A stretch of 64,000 bases of DNA from the NCBI GenBank assembly GCA_964469485.1, contig CAYXZP010000001.1, positions 1 through 64,000 of the forward strand. Reading direction: 5' to 3'. Source of the stretch: CAYXZP01 sp964469485. Lineage in GTDB: Bacteria; Desulfobacterota; Binatia; UBA1149; CAYXZP01. Made by a program: the position numbers and the translations under genes. Of this stretch, positions 17,775 through 26,302 are shown piece after piece. The notes under the pieces were generated by a model. The model had not been told where the DNA came from, ran no database searches, and worked only from the letters and a program-made list of their open reading frames with translations. Position 1 is the stretch's first letter. Every line of letters starts with the position of its first letter.

Positions 17775-19025
17775 TCATCGCCACCCGCGGGCGGAGAGCC
17801 ACTCGGCAATGGAGGCGACCGCCATGTCCCTCCCGGGCAGCTCTTGGCCTGCGGCCGGGTGGCCGTAATGGTCGCCGGAGATCTCGACGCTCTGTTTGTC
17901 GCTCGTGCCCAGGCTCGCATGGATGAGCCGGGCATCGGAGGGGAACACGCCGTTGTCGGCGGTGTAGCTGATCACAAGCGCGGGCAGGTCCACCGCCGCG
18001 CCGGCTGCCGGAACCGAGGCCCGCGAGGACAGCCCCGACCAGGTCGAAAGCCACGCTTCGGGCGTCACAACGCGGGCGAAACCGAAGGGTCCGTAGTTTA
18101 TGAGGTCCGGGCGGTAGCCGAACAGCGATCCGTAGTCGCGCGCCGAGCTGTCAAGGGAAAGGTCGGTGTAACGGGGGTCGGCCTCGGTGCGGTAGACGGT
18201 TATGAATTCGACCGCGATCGCCCGGCGCCAGGCCTCGGTGTCGCCGGGGTCGGCGGCAAGCGCCGGGCGCGCCGCGCGTCTGAACGAGGCCAGCTCACGC
18301 GCGCGTTCGTCGATAGCTGCGACCCGCGCGCGCTGCGCTTCGCGGTAGGTGGCCAGGAACTCGGGTGTGTATGAGCTCGGCTCCGGCGGAGGTCTGAACC
18401 CGTTGGCCGGGTCGTACATGTCGAGTTCGCGGTTGCAGCCCAGCGGGTCCGCTTCGTCGGTTATCGAGGGGTCGATGGCCTCGAGCAGGAACAGGCCCTC
18501 TCCGCGATGGGCTGCGACGTATACGATCCCGTCGATGCCGGGCAGCTCATAGGCACCGAGGTCGAATGCGTCGCCGGCGGCCGTGTCCTCGAGGCGGCGC
18601 TCCGGGGCGGCGTGGGCCTGCGAGGCGTAGAAGGTGTAGAGCGAACCGCCACCGCGGTTGCCGACGGCCACGATCCGTTCGAACCCGGCCCCGCGCAGAT
18701 GTTTCATGCCGGCGGCCACGTCGAGCAACACACGTTCATGCTCGAGCATGGAGTCGTTGCCGACCGAGCGGCTGTTCTGCGTGAGCACGGCCACACCGGC
18801 CCGCAGCAGACCCGGCACCAGGTAGTGCCTGAGGAAGTCCGCGCGCGGGTGCATCAGGGTCAGCACGGTGGCCGGCCGTCTACCGGGCGGCAACCACAGC
18901 GCGGCGTGCGATGCGGCGCTGTCCTCGCTTTCGAGGGTAAGGATCTCGACCGAACTGCCCTCGGGAAGAGCCTCGGTCATCTCGACGACGAGATAGGGGT
19001 TCGGGTAGCGCCCCAGGCGCGTCAC
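17775..19025 (-). CDS. Alpha/beta-hydrolase-fold protein, nucleophile serine replaced
   Basis: 416 residues. The fold is recognisable: a strand and oxyanion region TVLTLMHPRADFLRHY, the elbow IVAVGNRGGGSLYTFYAS, a later LPALVISYTADNGVFPSD carrying a possible acid, and GDHYGHPA with the candidate catalytic His. At the elbow the usual GxSxG reads G-N-R-G-G, so Arg stands where the nucleophilic Ser should be; a Ser occurs three residues later. No signal peptide is evident. It is probably not a standard esterase. It lies downstream of trxB with a 10-base gap. Confidence 0.7.
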   Translation of the reverse strand: MTRLGRYPNPYLVVEMTEALPEGSSVEILTLESEDSAASHAALWLPPGRRPATVLTLMHPRADFLRHYLVPGLLRAGVAVLTQNSRSVGNDSMLEHERVLLDVAAGMKHLRGAGFERIVAVGNRGGGSLYTFYASQAHAAPERRLEDTAAGDAFDLGAYELPGIDGIVYVAAHRGEGLFLLEAIDPSITDEADPLGCNRELDMYDPANGFRPPPEPSSYTPEFLATYREAQRARVAAIDERARELASFRRAARPALAADPGDTEAWRRAIAVEFITVYRTEADPRYTDLSLDSSARDYGSLFGYRPDLINYGPFGFARVVTPEAWLSTWSGLSSRASVPAAGAAVDLPALVISYTADNGVFPSDARLIHASLGTSDKQSVEISGDHYGHPAAGQELPGRDMAVASIAEWLSARGWR

Positions 19026-19034
19026 GCTAACGCT

Positions 19035-19973
19035 CTAGCCATGGCGGCTCTCGAGCCACCGTTCGGCATCGATGGCCGCTTCGCACCCGCTACCGGCCGC
19101 CGTTACGGCCTGGCGGTAGACCGAGTCTTGGACGTCGCCGCAGGCGAACACGCCCTCCACGTTCGTATGGGTGGAGTCGGCGCGGGTGACTATGTAGCCC
19201 TTGGCGTCGAGTTCAAGGCTTCCGGCGAACAGTTGCGTGTTGGGGACGTGGCCTATGGCCATGAATACGCCGTCGCAGGCCTCCTCTACGGTCGTGTCCG
19301 AGGCGGTGTCGCGCAGCGTCACGCCGGTCACGCCACCCTCGGGGTCGCCGTGGATCTCCTCGACCACCGCGTTGGTCTTGAAACTTATCTTCGGGTTCTT
19401 GCGCGCGCGCTCCAGCATGATCTTGGAGGCGCGGAAGCCTTCGCGCCTGTGGACGATGACGACAGGGTCGGCGAACTTGCTGAGGAAGCTGGCTTCTTCC
19501 ATCGCCGAGTCGCCGCCTCCTATGACCAGAACCTTTTTTTCCTTGAAGAAGAAACCGTCGCAGGTGGCGCAGGCCGAAACGCCGTGCCCCATCAGCCGGG
19601 TCTCCGAATCGAGCCCGAGCAGACGCGCGACGGCCCCGGTGGCGATAATCAGCGCGTCGCAACCCAGCTCGCCGTTGTCGGTCGTGAGCGTGAAGGGCGG
19701 ACCGTCGAGGTCGACCCCGGTGACGTCGCCGGTTACGAACCGCGTTCCGAAACGCGCCGCCTGCGCGCGGAAGAGGTCAATCATCGCGGGTCCCATCAAT
19801 CCGTCCGGAAAACCGGGGTAGTTCTCTACGTCCGTCGTGATGGTAAGCTGCCCGCCGGGTTCGGCGCCTTCGACGACCAGCGGTTCGAGGTTGGCGCGGG
19901 CGGCGTAGAGGGCGGCGGTGAGCCCGGCCGGACCGGAGCCGAGGATTATGACGCGGTTGTGTTCGTGGGACAT
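19035..19973 (-). CDS. trxB: Thioredoxin-disulfide reductase
   Basis: TrxB uses NADPH and FAD to reduce thioredoxin in the cytoplasm. It has 312 residues, normal for the low-Mr bacterial form. The FAD dinucleotide fold is VIILGSGPAGLTAALYAARA, the redox pair is C135-A-T-C138 (SACATCDG), and the NADPH fold is VLVIGGGDSAMEEASFLSKF. The C-terminal FAD signature is VFACGDVQD. It is the first gene of the minus-strand group ending with the VOC gene and is divergent from moaC. Confidence 0.97.
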   Translation of the reverse strand: MSHEHNRVIILGSGPAGLTAALYAARANLEPLVVEGAEPGGQLTITTDVENYPGFPDGLMGPAMIDLFRAQAARFGTRFVTGDVTGVDLDGPPFTLTTDNGELGCDALIIATGAVARLLGLDSETRLMGHGVSACATCDGFFFKEKKVLVIGGGDSAMEEASFLSKFADPVVIVHRREGFRASKIMLERARKNPKISFKTNAVVEEIHGDPEGGVTGVTLRDTASDTTVEEACDGVFMAIGHVPNTQLFAGSLELDAKGYIVTRADSTHTNVEGVFACGDVQDSVYRQAVTAAGSGCEAAIDAERWLESRHG

Positions 19974-20033
19974 TCCCGTCGTCTAAGGAATTGATGGTGC
20001 GCATGCAAGCCCGGCACGGGCAGGAGGATTGCC

Positions 20034-20507
20034 ATGGCTGATCTTACACACGTCGACAAGAAAGGACGGGCACAGATGGTGGATGTCGGCGAGAAAGCGG
20101 TCACACGGCGGCGCGCACTCGCGCGCGCCCGCCTGGTCATGGAAGCGGCCACACTCGAACGGATCATGCAGGGTGACGTCCCCAAGGGGGACGTTGTTAC
20201 GGTCGCACGTATCGCGGGGGTAATGGCGGCGAAACGCACTGACGAACTGATACCGCTTTGTCACCCGTTGGCCATCGACTCGGCCGAACTCAGCTTCGAA
20301 GGGGCCGGGGGCGAGCTGCTCATCGAGGCCGCGGTGTCGGTCACCGGCCGTACCGGCGCCGAGATGGAGGCGCTGGTAGCGGCTTCGGTGGCGGCACTAA
20401 CGGTCTATGACATGTGCAAGGCCATCGACCGTTCCATGCACGTGGCCGAGCTGGCCTTGCTGGAAAAGAGCGGCGGCCGTAGCGGAGACTACCGGCGCAG
20501 CCCCTGA
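20034..20507 (+). CDS. moaC: Cyclic pyranopterin monophosphate synthase MoaC
   Basis: MoaC converts 3',8-cyclo-7,8-dihydro-GTP, the MoaA product, to cPMP in molybdenum cofactor synthesis. It has 157 residues. Conserved segments include the N-terminal MVDVGEKAVTRRRA, the substrate loop LIPLCHPL, and VTVYDMCKAIDRSM with the catalytic Asp-Lys region. An excellent ribosome site (AGGAGG, about 8 bases before ATG 20034) fixes the start. It stands alone; a Moco-dependent oxidoreductase gene at 49.5 kb is a possible user. Confidence 0.95.
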   Translation: MADLTHVDKKGRAQMVDVGEKAVTRRRALARARLVMEAATLERIMQGDVPKGDVVTVARIAGVMAAKRTDELIPLCHPLAIDSAELSFEGAGGELLIEAAVSVTGRTGAEMEALVAASVAALTVYDMCKAIDRSMHVAELALLEKSGGRSGDYRRSP

Positions 20508-20571
20508 CCGCGGCCCGAACATGACGCGGCTGTCATTGCTGCCGCCGGTGCCGCGGCGTTAAGGTCGTCGC

Positions 20572-21282
20572 ATGAAGGACAAGTTTGCCTGCGCGGCGAT
20601 AGAAACGCTGGCCGCCAGGGCCGATGAACGCGGCCTGTCGGTTCTCTCGGACGCCGAGCTGGTCGCCCTGGTGGCCGTCGGGCCGGCGGCCCCGGCCTCC
20701 TCGTACAGGTCCGGCCTGCTTGCCGCCGAGGGCCTGCTCGAAAGCAGCGGCGGGGTCCGCAGGGTCCTCGGACTGGCGCGGCCGGCCGCAAGCGAATCCT
20801 TCGGGTCTGCTGGCGCGCTCGTGCTCGCGGCCGCGGCCGAACTCGGGCGGCGGGCGGCAGCCTCGGCGCTGGGCCGCGGGGTGCGATTGCTCTCCTCGCG
20901 CAGCGTTGCCGGGCATTTCGGCCCCTTGCTCGCGGCCGAGCCGAGAGAACTTTTCTACGCCTTGCTCGTCGATACGCGCAACCGGCTGATCAGCAAGGTG
21001 CGTGTTTCGGAGGGTTCCCTGGCCGCCTCGCTGGTGCATCCCCGCGAGGCTTTCGCGCATGCCGTGCGAGCGGCGGCTGCAGCCGTGATCTTTCTCCACA
21101 ATCATCCGAGCGGCGACCCCGAGCCGAGCCGGGAGGACCGGCGGCTCACCGAACGGCTGGTTGCCGGCGGGCGCCTGCTCGGGATACCCGTGCTAGACCA
21201 CGTCGTGGTCGCCGGCGATGCCCACTATTCGTTCGCCGACCATGGCGAAATTGGAACCGGGCGGGCCGGCACGGCGGCCTGA
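20572..21282 (+). CDS. radC: RadC/JAB-domain protein
   Basis: 236 residues, typical of the RadC family. The N-terminal helical region has LSDAELVALVAVG. The C-terminal JAB/MPN-like metalloprotease fold has the zinc motif FLHNHPSGDPEPSREDRRL with both His and the Asp. Despite the historic name, a direct DNA-repair role is doubtful; family members are often near mobile or recombination genes but here it sits among housekeeping genes. No helix-hairpin-helix is obvious in the shortened N-terminal part. It converges on ssb with a 10-base gap. Confidence 0.9.
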   Translation: MKDKFACAAIETLAARADERGLSVLSDAELVALVAVGPAAPASSYRSGLLAAEGLLESSGGVRRVLGLARPAASESFGSAGALVLAAAAELGRRAAASALGRGVRLLSSRSVAGHFGPLLAAEPRELFYALLVDTRNRLISKVRVSEGSLAASLVHPREAFAHAVRAAAAAVIFLHNHPSGDPEPSREDRRLTERLVAGGRLLGIPVLDHVVVAGDAHYSFADHGEIGTGRAGTAA

Positions 21283-21292
21283 GCCGGCGGTC

Positions 21293-21709
21293 TCAGAAGG
21301 GGATGTCGTCGGCGGGGGGAGCCGTGGCGCCTGCGGTCTCTGCGGGGAGGTCGTCGCTGAAGCCGGTCGCAGCGCTCGGGGCCGAGCCGACGAACTGCAC
21401 ACGCTCGGCGACGATCTCGGTGGTGTAGCGGTCATTGCCGTCCCGGTCCTGCCACTTGCGGGTCTGGAGACGGCCTTCGACGAATACCGAACGGCCCTTG
21501 GACAGGTACTGCGCGGAGGTCTCGGCCTGACGGCCCCACACGACCACGCGGTGCCATTCGGTCCGCTCTTGGCGTTCGCCCGACTGGTCTGACCACTGCT
21601 CGTTGGTGGCCACGCTCAGCGTGGCCACGGCCTTACCACCGCTGGTGTGCCGAAGTTCCGGATCGCGTCCGAGGTTGCCAAGCACGATGACCTTGTTTAC
21701 TGATGCCAT
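21293..21709 (-). CDS. ssb: Single-stranded DNA-binding protein
   Basis: 138 residues. The OB fold runs from MASVNKVIVLGNLGRDPE through EWHRVVVWGRQAE to YTTEIVAERVQFVG. A short linker leads to the acidic tip DDIPF, the protein-interaction tail that recruits RecQ, PriA and other partners. The linker is brief (about 25 residues, Ala/Pro-rich), giving a compact Ssb. It is divergent from plsC across 71 bases. Confidence 0.96.
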   Translation of the reverse strand: MASVNKVIVLGNLGRDPELRHTSGGKAVATLSVATNEQWSDQSGERQERTEWHRVVVWGRQAETSAQYLSKGRSVFVEGRLQTRKWQDRDGNDRYTTEIVAERVQFVGSAPSAATGFSDDLPAETAGATAPPADDIPF

Positions 21710-21780
21710 GAGTCGTTCTCCGCGTCTGTTTCGAGAGTGAGGGCGAGGCTAGGCCCGGCTGTCTGGCGTGTCAATACACG

Positions 21781-22542
21781 ATGAGTGATAACGACGAAGC
21801 CATGCACTCCCTGCCCGCGGTATCGTTCTTCGGTCGCATTACGAGCCTGATCAGGCTCGCGCTTTTCTTCGCCGAATCGGCCGGGCTCCTTCCCGCCCTT
21901 ATCATTGCCGCCGTACTGGCCGGCGGGCGCCGCACCAAGGTCTGGGCCATGTCCTGGTCGGTGCTGTCGATGCGCGTGTTCGGTATGCGCGTCGACAGCG
22001 AAGGCCGTGAGAATCTGGAGCCTGGCCGCAGTTACGTCGTTGCCTCCAATCACAAGAGCCTGCTCGATCCCTTCTCGGTCGTTCTCGCCCTCGGTCCCGA
22101 CCACCAGACCCGGTGGGTATCGAAGAAGGAGCTGCTCAAGGTGCCGCTGTTCGGCTTGGGGCTCAGGGTCACAGGGATGGTCATGATCGACCGTAGTGAC
22201 AGTAGCCAGGCCGTCCGCGAGATCGCTCGTATGAGGAGCGAGGAGGGTATCTCGGTGGCCTTCTTCGCCGAGGGCGCCCGCGCACCCGGGGCCGAACTGC
22301 TGCCTTTCAAGAAAGGTGCCGCGGCCTTTGCCATCGACAGCGGTTGGCCTGTCGTGCCCGTGGCCGTGGCCGGTTCTCATTTGGCCCTGCCAAAGCATTC
22401 TTTGCTGCTGAGGCCGCGTACCATCCGGGTCCGTATCGGCGAGCCTATCGAGGTCACCGGGCTCGGTGAGGGCGACCGTGGCGCGCTCACCGAGCGTCTG
22501 CGCGGGCGCATCGCCGCCATGCTTGGTGAGATGAGCGAGTGA
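21781..22542 (+). CDS. plsC: 1-acyl-sn-glycerol-3-phosphate acyltransferase (PlsC family)
   Basis: 253 residues. PlsC-type enzymes acylate lysophosphatidic acid to phosphatidic acid at the inner membrane. An N-terminal hydrophobic segment (GLLPALIIAAVLAGG) provides membrane association. The HX4D motif is H91-K-S-L-L-D96, and the substrate motif is FAEGARAPGAELLPFKKGA; the latter has Ala-Arg-Ala in place of the common EGTRSR. PVVPVAVAGS completes the family pattern. It overlaps uppP by four bases (GTGA), forming a lipid-related pair. Confidence 0.88.
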   Translation: MSDNDEAMHSLPAVSFFGRITSLIRLALFFAESAGLLPALIIAAVLAGGRRTKVWAMSWSVLSMRVFGMRVDSEGRENLEPGRSYVVASNHKSLLDPFSVVLALGPDHQTRWVSKKELLKVPLFGLGLRVTGMVMIDRSDSSQAVREIARMRSEEGISVAFFAEGARAPGAELLPFKKGAAAFAIDSGWPVVPVAVAGSHLALPKHSLLLRPRTIRVRIGEPIEVTGLGEGDRGALTERLRGRIAAMLGEMSE

Positions 22543-23333
22543 CACTGCTCGAGGCCGCCCTGCTCGGTATCGTCCAGGGGATCACCGAGTTCCTTCCGAT
22601 CTCCAGTTCCGGCCATCTCGTCATCGGCCGCCACCTGCTTGGCAGCGATCTGGTTGGCTCCCTGGCCTTCGACGTCGCCCTTCACTGCGGCACGATGGCC
22701 GCCGTCATGGTCTATTTCCGCGCCGACCTGGCCCGTCTGCTGCGCGCTGCGCTCACGACCGGCGACGAACACCGGGAGGGCCGCCGCGAACTGGCCATGC
22801 TCGCCCTTGCCACGGTGCCGATCGCCGTGGCTGGCCTGCTGTTCGCGGAGCCGCTGACCGTCGCCTTCCAGTCGCCGCTCATGGCCGGCTGCGGCCTGCT
22901 CGTGAGCGCGGCCCTATTGGCATCAACAAGGCTGTTGCCGCCCGGGCCGGACGGGAATGGCCGTCTTGGGCCACGGCAGGCCGTCATCGTCGGCCTGGTA
23001 CAAGCCCTGGCCATCATGCCGGGCATTTCCCGGTCGGGGGCCACGATAGTTGCCGGTCTCTGGCTGGGGCTCGGGCGCGCACCCGCGGCCCGCTTTGCCT
23101 TTCTCCTGGCCCTGCCGGCCATTGCCGGCGCCACGCTGCTCGAACTGTCCGCGATCTCAACGCTGGCCACCAGCTTGGCCCCATCGCTGGCTGCAGGCGT
23201 CGGACTTGCGGCTCTGAGCGGAATGGCGGCCATAGCGGTCATGATGCGTGCGGTCGAGGGCGGACGTCTGCTACCATTTGCGCTATACTGCCTGGTTCTC
23301 GGGACGGCGGCGCTGGTAGTAGGTGTGGGGTAA
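22539..23333 (+). CDS. uppP: Undecaprenyl-diphosphatase UppP (BacA)
   Basis: UppP dephosphorylates undecaprenyl pyrophosphate to recycle the carrier for cell-wall synthesis. It has 264 residues and multiple hydrophobic segments. The two family boxes are QGITEFLPISSSGHLVIG near the N-terminus, with the Glu-rich/SSSGH active site, and MPGISRSGATIVAGL at about residue 160. It begins with GTG overlapping plsC and ends directly against the GTG of ftsK, suggesting one transcript for plsC-uppP-ftsK-lolA-rimO. Confidence 0.95.
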   Translation: MTLLEAALLGIVQGITEFLPISSSGHLVIGRHLLGSDLVGSLAFDVALHCGTMAAVMVYFRADLARLLRAALTTGDEHREGRRELAMLALATVPIAVAGLLFAEPLTVAFQSPLMAGCGLLVSAALLASTRLLPPGPDGNGRLGPRQAVIVGLVQALAIMPGISRSGATIVAGLWLGLGRAPAARFAFLLALPAIAGATLLELSAISTLATSLAPSLAAGVGLAALSGMAAIAVMMRAVEGGRLLPFALYCLVLGTAALVVGVG

Positions 23334-25676
23334 GTGGCGCGGGCGAAAAGCGCAGATAGAGAGGTCTCACGGGTAGTCCACGAGGTTGAGGCGATCGTGG
23401 CCGCCGCCGTTGGTCTGGCCCTTGTCCTGAGCTTCCTGTCCTATGTACCCGGCTCCCCGGCCGCCAACCATGTCGGGCCCGTAGGGCACCGTCTGGCCGA
23501 CGTTCTGATCCAGGCCTTCGGATACGCCGCCTATGTATTCCCTCTCTTGCTGCTGGGCGCCGCCGTGTGGCTTTTCCGCGGGGCCAAAGGCTCCCCGGGG
23601 GCCGTGCGCGCGGCCGGTGCGGCCGCCGCCCTGGTCGAGTGTGCCACGGCCCTGGCCCTGGCCCGCCCCGAGGCTCCGACCGAGCTGGCCGGCGGCTGGC
23701 TCGGCGGTTTTGCCGCGCGCCTGCTGGCCGACGCCTTCGGGTTGGTCGGCTCCACGCTGCTGCTGGCCGCGGCAGGCCTGCTCATCTTCATCATGCTGAC
23801 AGGACTGCCCGTCTCGCGGTTGGCGGCCGGCCTGGGTGCAGCCGCATCCGGCTTGGCGGCGGTCCTGGCAAGCCTGGTCACATCGACCGGCCGTCGCTTG
23901 GCGGCCTCTCTCGGTCTGTTGCTCGAACGCTTGCTGGCAGCGGCGCGCCGCATCCCGAGACCTTCGTTGCGCATCCCGAGGCTCAGGCGCCCGCCCGTCG
24001 TGTTCGCGGACAACGCGGAACCCGCGAGCCGGCCCGCCGAGGCCGCTGCGGACCCGGGGCCGCCACACCACGCTTCGGCCCAGACCGGCGTCGAAGGGGG
24101 CCCGGAGATAGTCAAGACCGATACCGAGGCCGGCGCCCGGTCGGATGCCAAGGCACTGGCCAAGAAGGCCGCCGCGCGTCAGGAAGAGTTCTATTTCGAC
24201 CTCGAGAGCGGCGATTACCGCCTGCCGCCGCCAAACCTGCTGGGCGCCAGCGACGAGGTGCGCGATTTCAGCAACGAGAAGGTGCTGGTCGAGCAATCAA
24301 AGATCCTCGAGCAGAAACTGTCGACCTTCGGTATCGCCGGGCGTGTGGTGGCGGTACGGCCGGGCCCCGTGATTACCACCTTCGAGTTCGAGCCCGAGGC
24401 CGGCATCAAGGTGAGCCGTGTCGTCAATCTTTGCGACGACCTCACGATGGCGCTTCGTGCGCACAGCGTTCGCATCATCGCGCCGATACCGGGCAAGAAC
24501 GTCGTGGGCATAGAGGTGTCCAACCGCGACCGCTCGGTGGTCGGGCTCCGCGACCTGATCGACTCCGACGAGTTCAGGTCCCACCCATCGCCTTTGGCGC
24601 TCGCCGTGGGGCGCGGCACCACGGGGGTGCCGGCCTACGCAGACCTAACCGCGATGCCCCACCTGTTGATGGCGGGAGCCACGGGCACCGGCAAGTCGGT
24701 GTCCCTCAACGCGATGATTCTGAGCATCCTCTACAAGTCCACGCCGCGTGACGTGCGCTTCATCATGATAGACCCCAAGATGCTCGAACTCTCTCTGTAC
24801 GACGGCATTCCCCATTTGCTCGTCCCCGTGGTCACCGACGTGAAGAAGGCCTCGGCCGCGCTGGCCAATGTGATGCGAGAGATGGACGGGCGTTTCGAGA
24901 TGCTCCGCGACATGCGCGTGCGTAGCATCGACGACTACAACCGCCGCTTGAAGGAGCGTATCGAGGCCGGGGAGTCCTTCGACGGGGTGGAAGAAGGCGA
25001 CGACGGGCAGAGCGCGATCGTGCACGAGCATCTGCCACGCGTGGTCGTCGTCGTTGACGAGTTGGCCGATCTGATGATGGCCGCCGGGCGCGATATAGAG
25101 ACGGCGGTAACGCGATTGGCGCAAAAGGCCCGGGCGGCCGGCATTCATCTCATCTTGGCCACCCAACGGCCCTCGGTCGATGTCATCACGGGGCTGATAA
25201 AGGCCAACTTCCCGGCGCGTATCTCTTTCAAGGTCACCGCGCGTCCCGATTCGCGCACGATACTCGACTCCGTCGGCGCCGAACGCCTGCTGGGCAACGG
25301 CGACATGCTCTATCTCGCCCCCGGCACGTCGTTTCTCCAGCGGCTACACGGCGCGCTCATCGGCGACAACGAGATCCGCGCGCTCGTCGACTTCCTCAAA
25401 AAACAGGGTGCCCCCGACTACCGTATGGACCTTTTGGAGGAAGCCTCCTCGGCCTCCGATGACGATGACGAGGACTTCTTCGACGAGCTTTACGAACGCG
25501 CCGTTGACCTGGTGGTCGAACAGGGCCAGGGTTCGACCTCGTGGCTGCAGCGCAAGCTTGGCATAGGCTACAATCGCGCGGCCAGGATCATGGAACACAT
25601 GGAGAGTTCGGGCATCGTGGGACCCGCCGACGGCGTGAGGCCACGCCGCGTGGTCGGTTCCATGGCCGCCGAGTAG
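23334..25676 (+). CDS. ftsK: DNA translocase FtsK
   Basis: FtsK anchors at the septum and pumps chromosome termini during division. It has 780 residues: four or so N-terminal membrane segments (residues 20-165), a short Pro/Ala-rich linker to about 270, then the motor. Walker A is GATGTGKS with Lys 454, and Walker B is VVVVDELADLMM. ILATQRPSVDVITGLIKANFPARI is characteristic. The C-terminal gamma winged helix (STSWLQRKLGIGYNRAARIMEHM) would recognise KOPS sequences. The GTG start abuts the uppP stop without a gap. Confidence 0.96.
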   Translation: MARAKSADREVSRVVHEVEAIVAAAVGLALVLSFLSYVPGSPAANHVGPVGHRLADVLIQAFGYAAYVFPLLLLGAAVWLFRGAKGSPGAVRAAGAAAALVECATALALARPEAPTELAGGWLGGFAARLLADAFGLVGSTLLLAAAGLLIFIMLTGLPVSRLAAGLGAAASGLAAVLASLVTSTGRRLAASLGLLLERLLAAARRIPRPSLRIPRLRRPPVVFADNAEPASRPAEAAADPGPPHHASAQTGVEGGPEIVKTDTEAGARSDAKALAKKAAARQEEFYFDLESGDYRLPPPNLLGASDEVRDFSNEKVLVEQSKILEQKLSTFGIAGRVVAVRPGPVITTFEFEPEAGIKVSRVVNLCDDLTMALRAHSVRIIAPIPGKNVVGIEVSNRDRSVVGLRDLIDSDEFRSHPSPLALAVGRGTTGVPAYADLTAMPHLLMAGATGTGKSVSLNAMILSILYKSTPRDVRFIMIDPKMLELSLYDGIPHLLVPVVTDVKKASAALANVMREMDGRFEMLRDMRVRSIDDYNRRLKERIEAGESFDGVEEGDDGQSAIVHEHLPRVVVVVDELADLMMAAGRDIETAVTRLAQKARAAGIHLILATQRPSVDVITGLIKANFPARISFKVTARPDSRTILDSVGAERLLGNGDMLYLAPGTSFLQRLHGALIGDNEIRALVDFLKKQGAPDYRMDLLEEASSASDDDDEDFFDELYERAVDLVVEQGQGSTSWLQRKLGIGYNRAARIMEHMESSGIVGPADGVRPRRVVGSMAAE

Positions 25677-25690
25677 TTGCGGCCGCTCTC

Positions 25691-26302
25691 GTGGCCTTGT
25701 TCGCTGCCGGCCTTTCCAGTGCCGGCGCCACCGACCCTGACAGCTGGCAGCAGTTCCGCTCGCGTTGGGATTCGGCCCGTACCTGGAGCGCGGAGTTCAC
25801 CCAGAGGCTCGATCTCGGCGACGGCGCGCCGGCACTCGAGAGCAGGGGCCGGGTCCTACTCTCGAAGCCCGGCCGTATCCGTTGGGAGTACGACGGCGCG
25901 CCCGGGCAACTCGTGGTGGGCGACGGGGACTGGCTGTGGATCTACCAGGCCGGGCTCGAGCAGGTCTACAAGATCTCCTATGGCCAATCGCTGGTTCACA
26001 CGATGATCGCCACGCTGGTGGGCGGCCCCGAGCCGCTAGATAACGCCTACGAGGTCAGCCAGGCCGGAACCAACGCACGCGGGCATACCGTGTTCCGCCT
26101 GCAGCCGAAGGACGGGAGCGGCCCCCCCCTGGAGTTGGCCGTTGCGCCCGGCGCCGCCGAGCCTTCTTCGGTGGTGGTCGTGGAAGCGGCCGGTGGTCGT
26201 AACGAGCTGACCTTCACGGACAGCTCGCTCGACCTTCCGCTCGGCGCCTCGCTGTTCAACTTTACACCGCCGCCCGGAACCGACGTCATCACCGGACAAT
26301 GA
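25691..26302 (+). CDS. lolA: Outer-membrane lipoprotein carrier protein LolA
   Basis: LolA ferries lipoproteins from the inner-membrane LolCDE complex to LolB through the periplasm. Core motifs are WSAEFTQRL, GRVLLSKPGRIRWEYD, GDWLWIYQ and a hydrophobic C-terminal strand LPLGASLFNF. The start is uncertain. GTG 25691 leaves only VALFAAGLSSAGA as signal peptide with no basic residues, while the frame remains open upstream through GRRVVAAALVALFAAG, which looks like a better signal. That upstream extension would have to begin at GTG 25541, inside ftsK. It overlaps rimO by ATGA. Confidence 0.85.
   Translation: MALFAAGLSSAGATDPDSWQQFRSRWDSARTWSAEFTQRLDLGDGAPALESRGRVLLSKPGRIRWEYDGAPGQLVVGDGDWLWIYQAGLEQVYKISYGQSLVHTMIATLVGGPEPLDNAYEVSQAGTNARGHTVFRLQPKDGSGPPLELAVAPGAAEPSSVVVVEAAGGRNELTFTDSSLDLPLGASLFNFTPPPGTDVITGQ

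Noticed and set aside
18507..19994. Long open frame of about 495 codons on the plus strand opposite the hydrolase and trxB genes
   Set aside because: It is a GC-rich shadow of two clear minus-strand genes; its translation has no recognisable domain.
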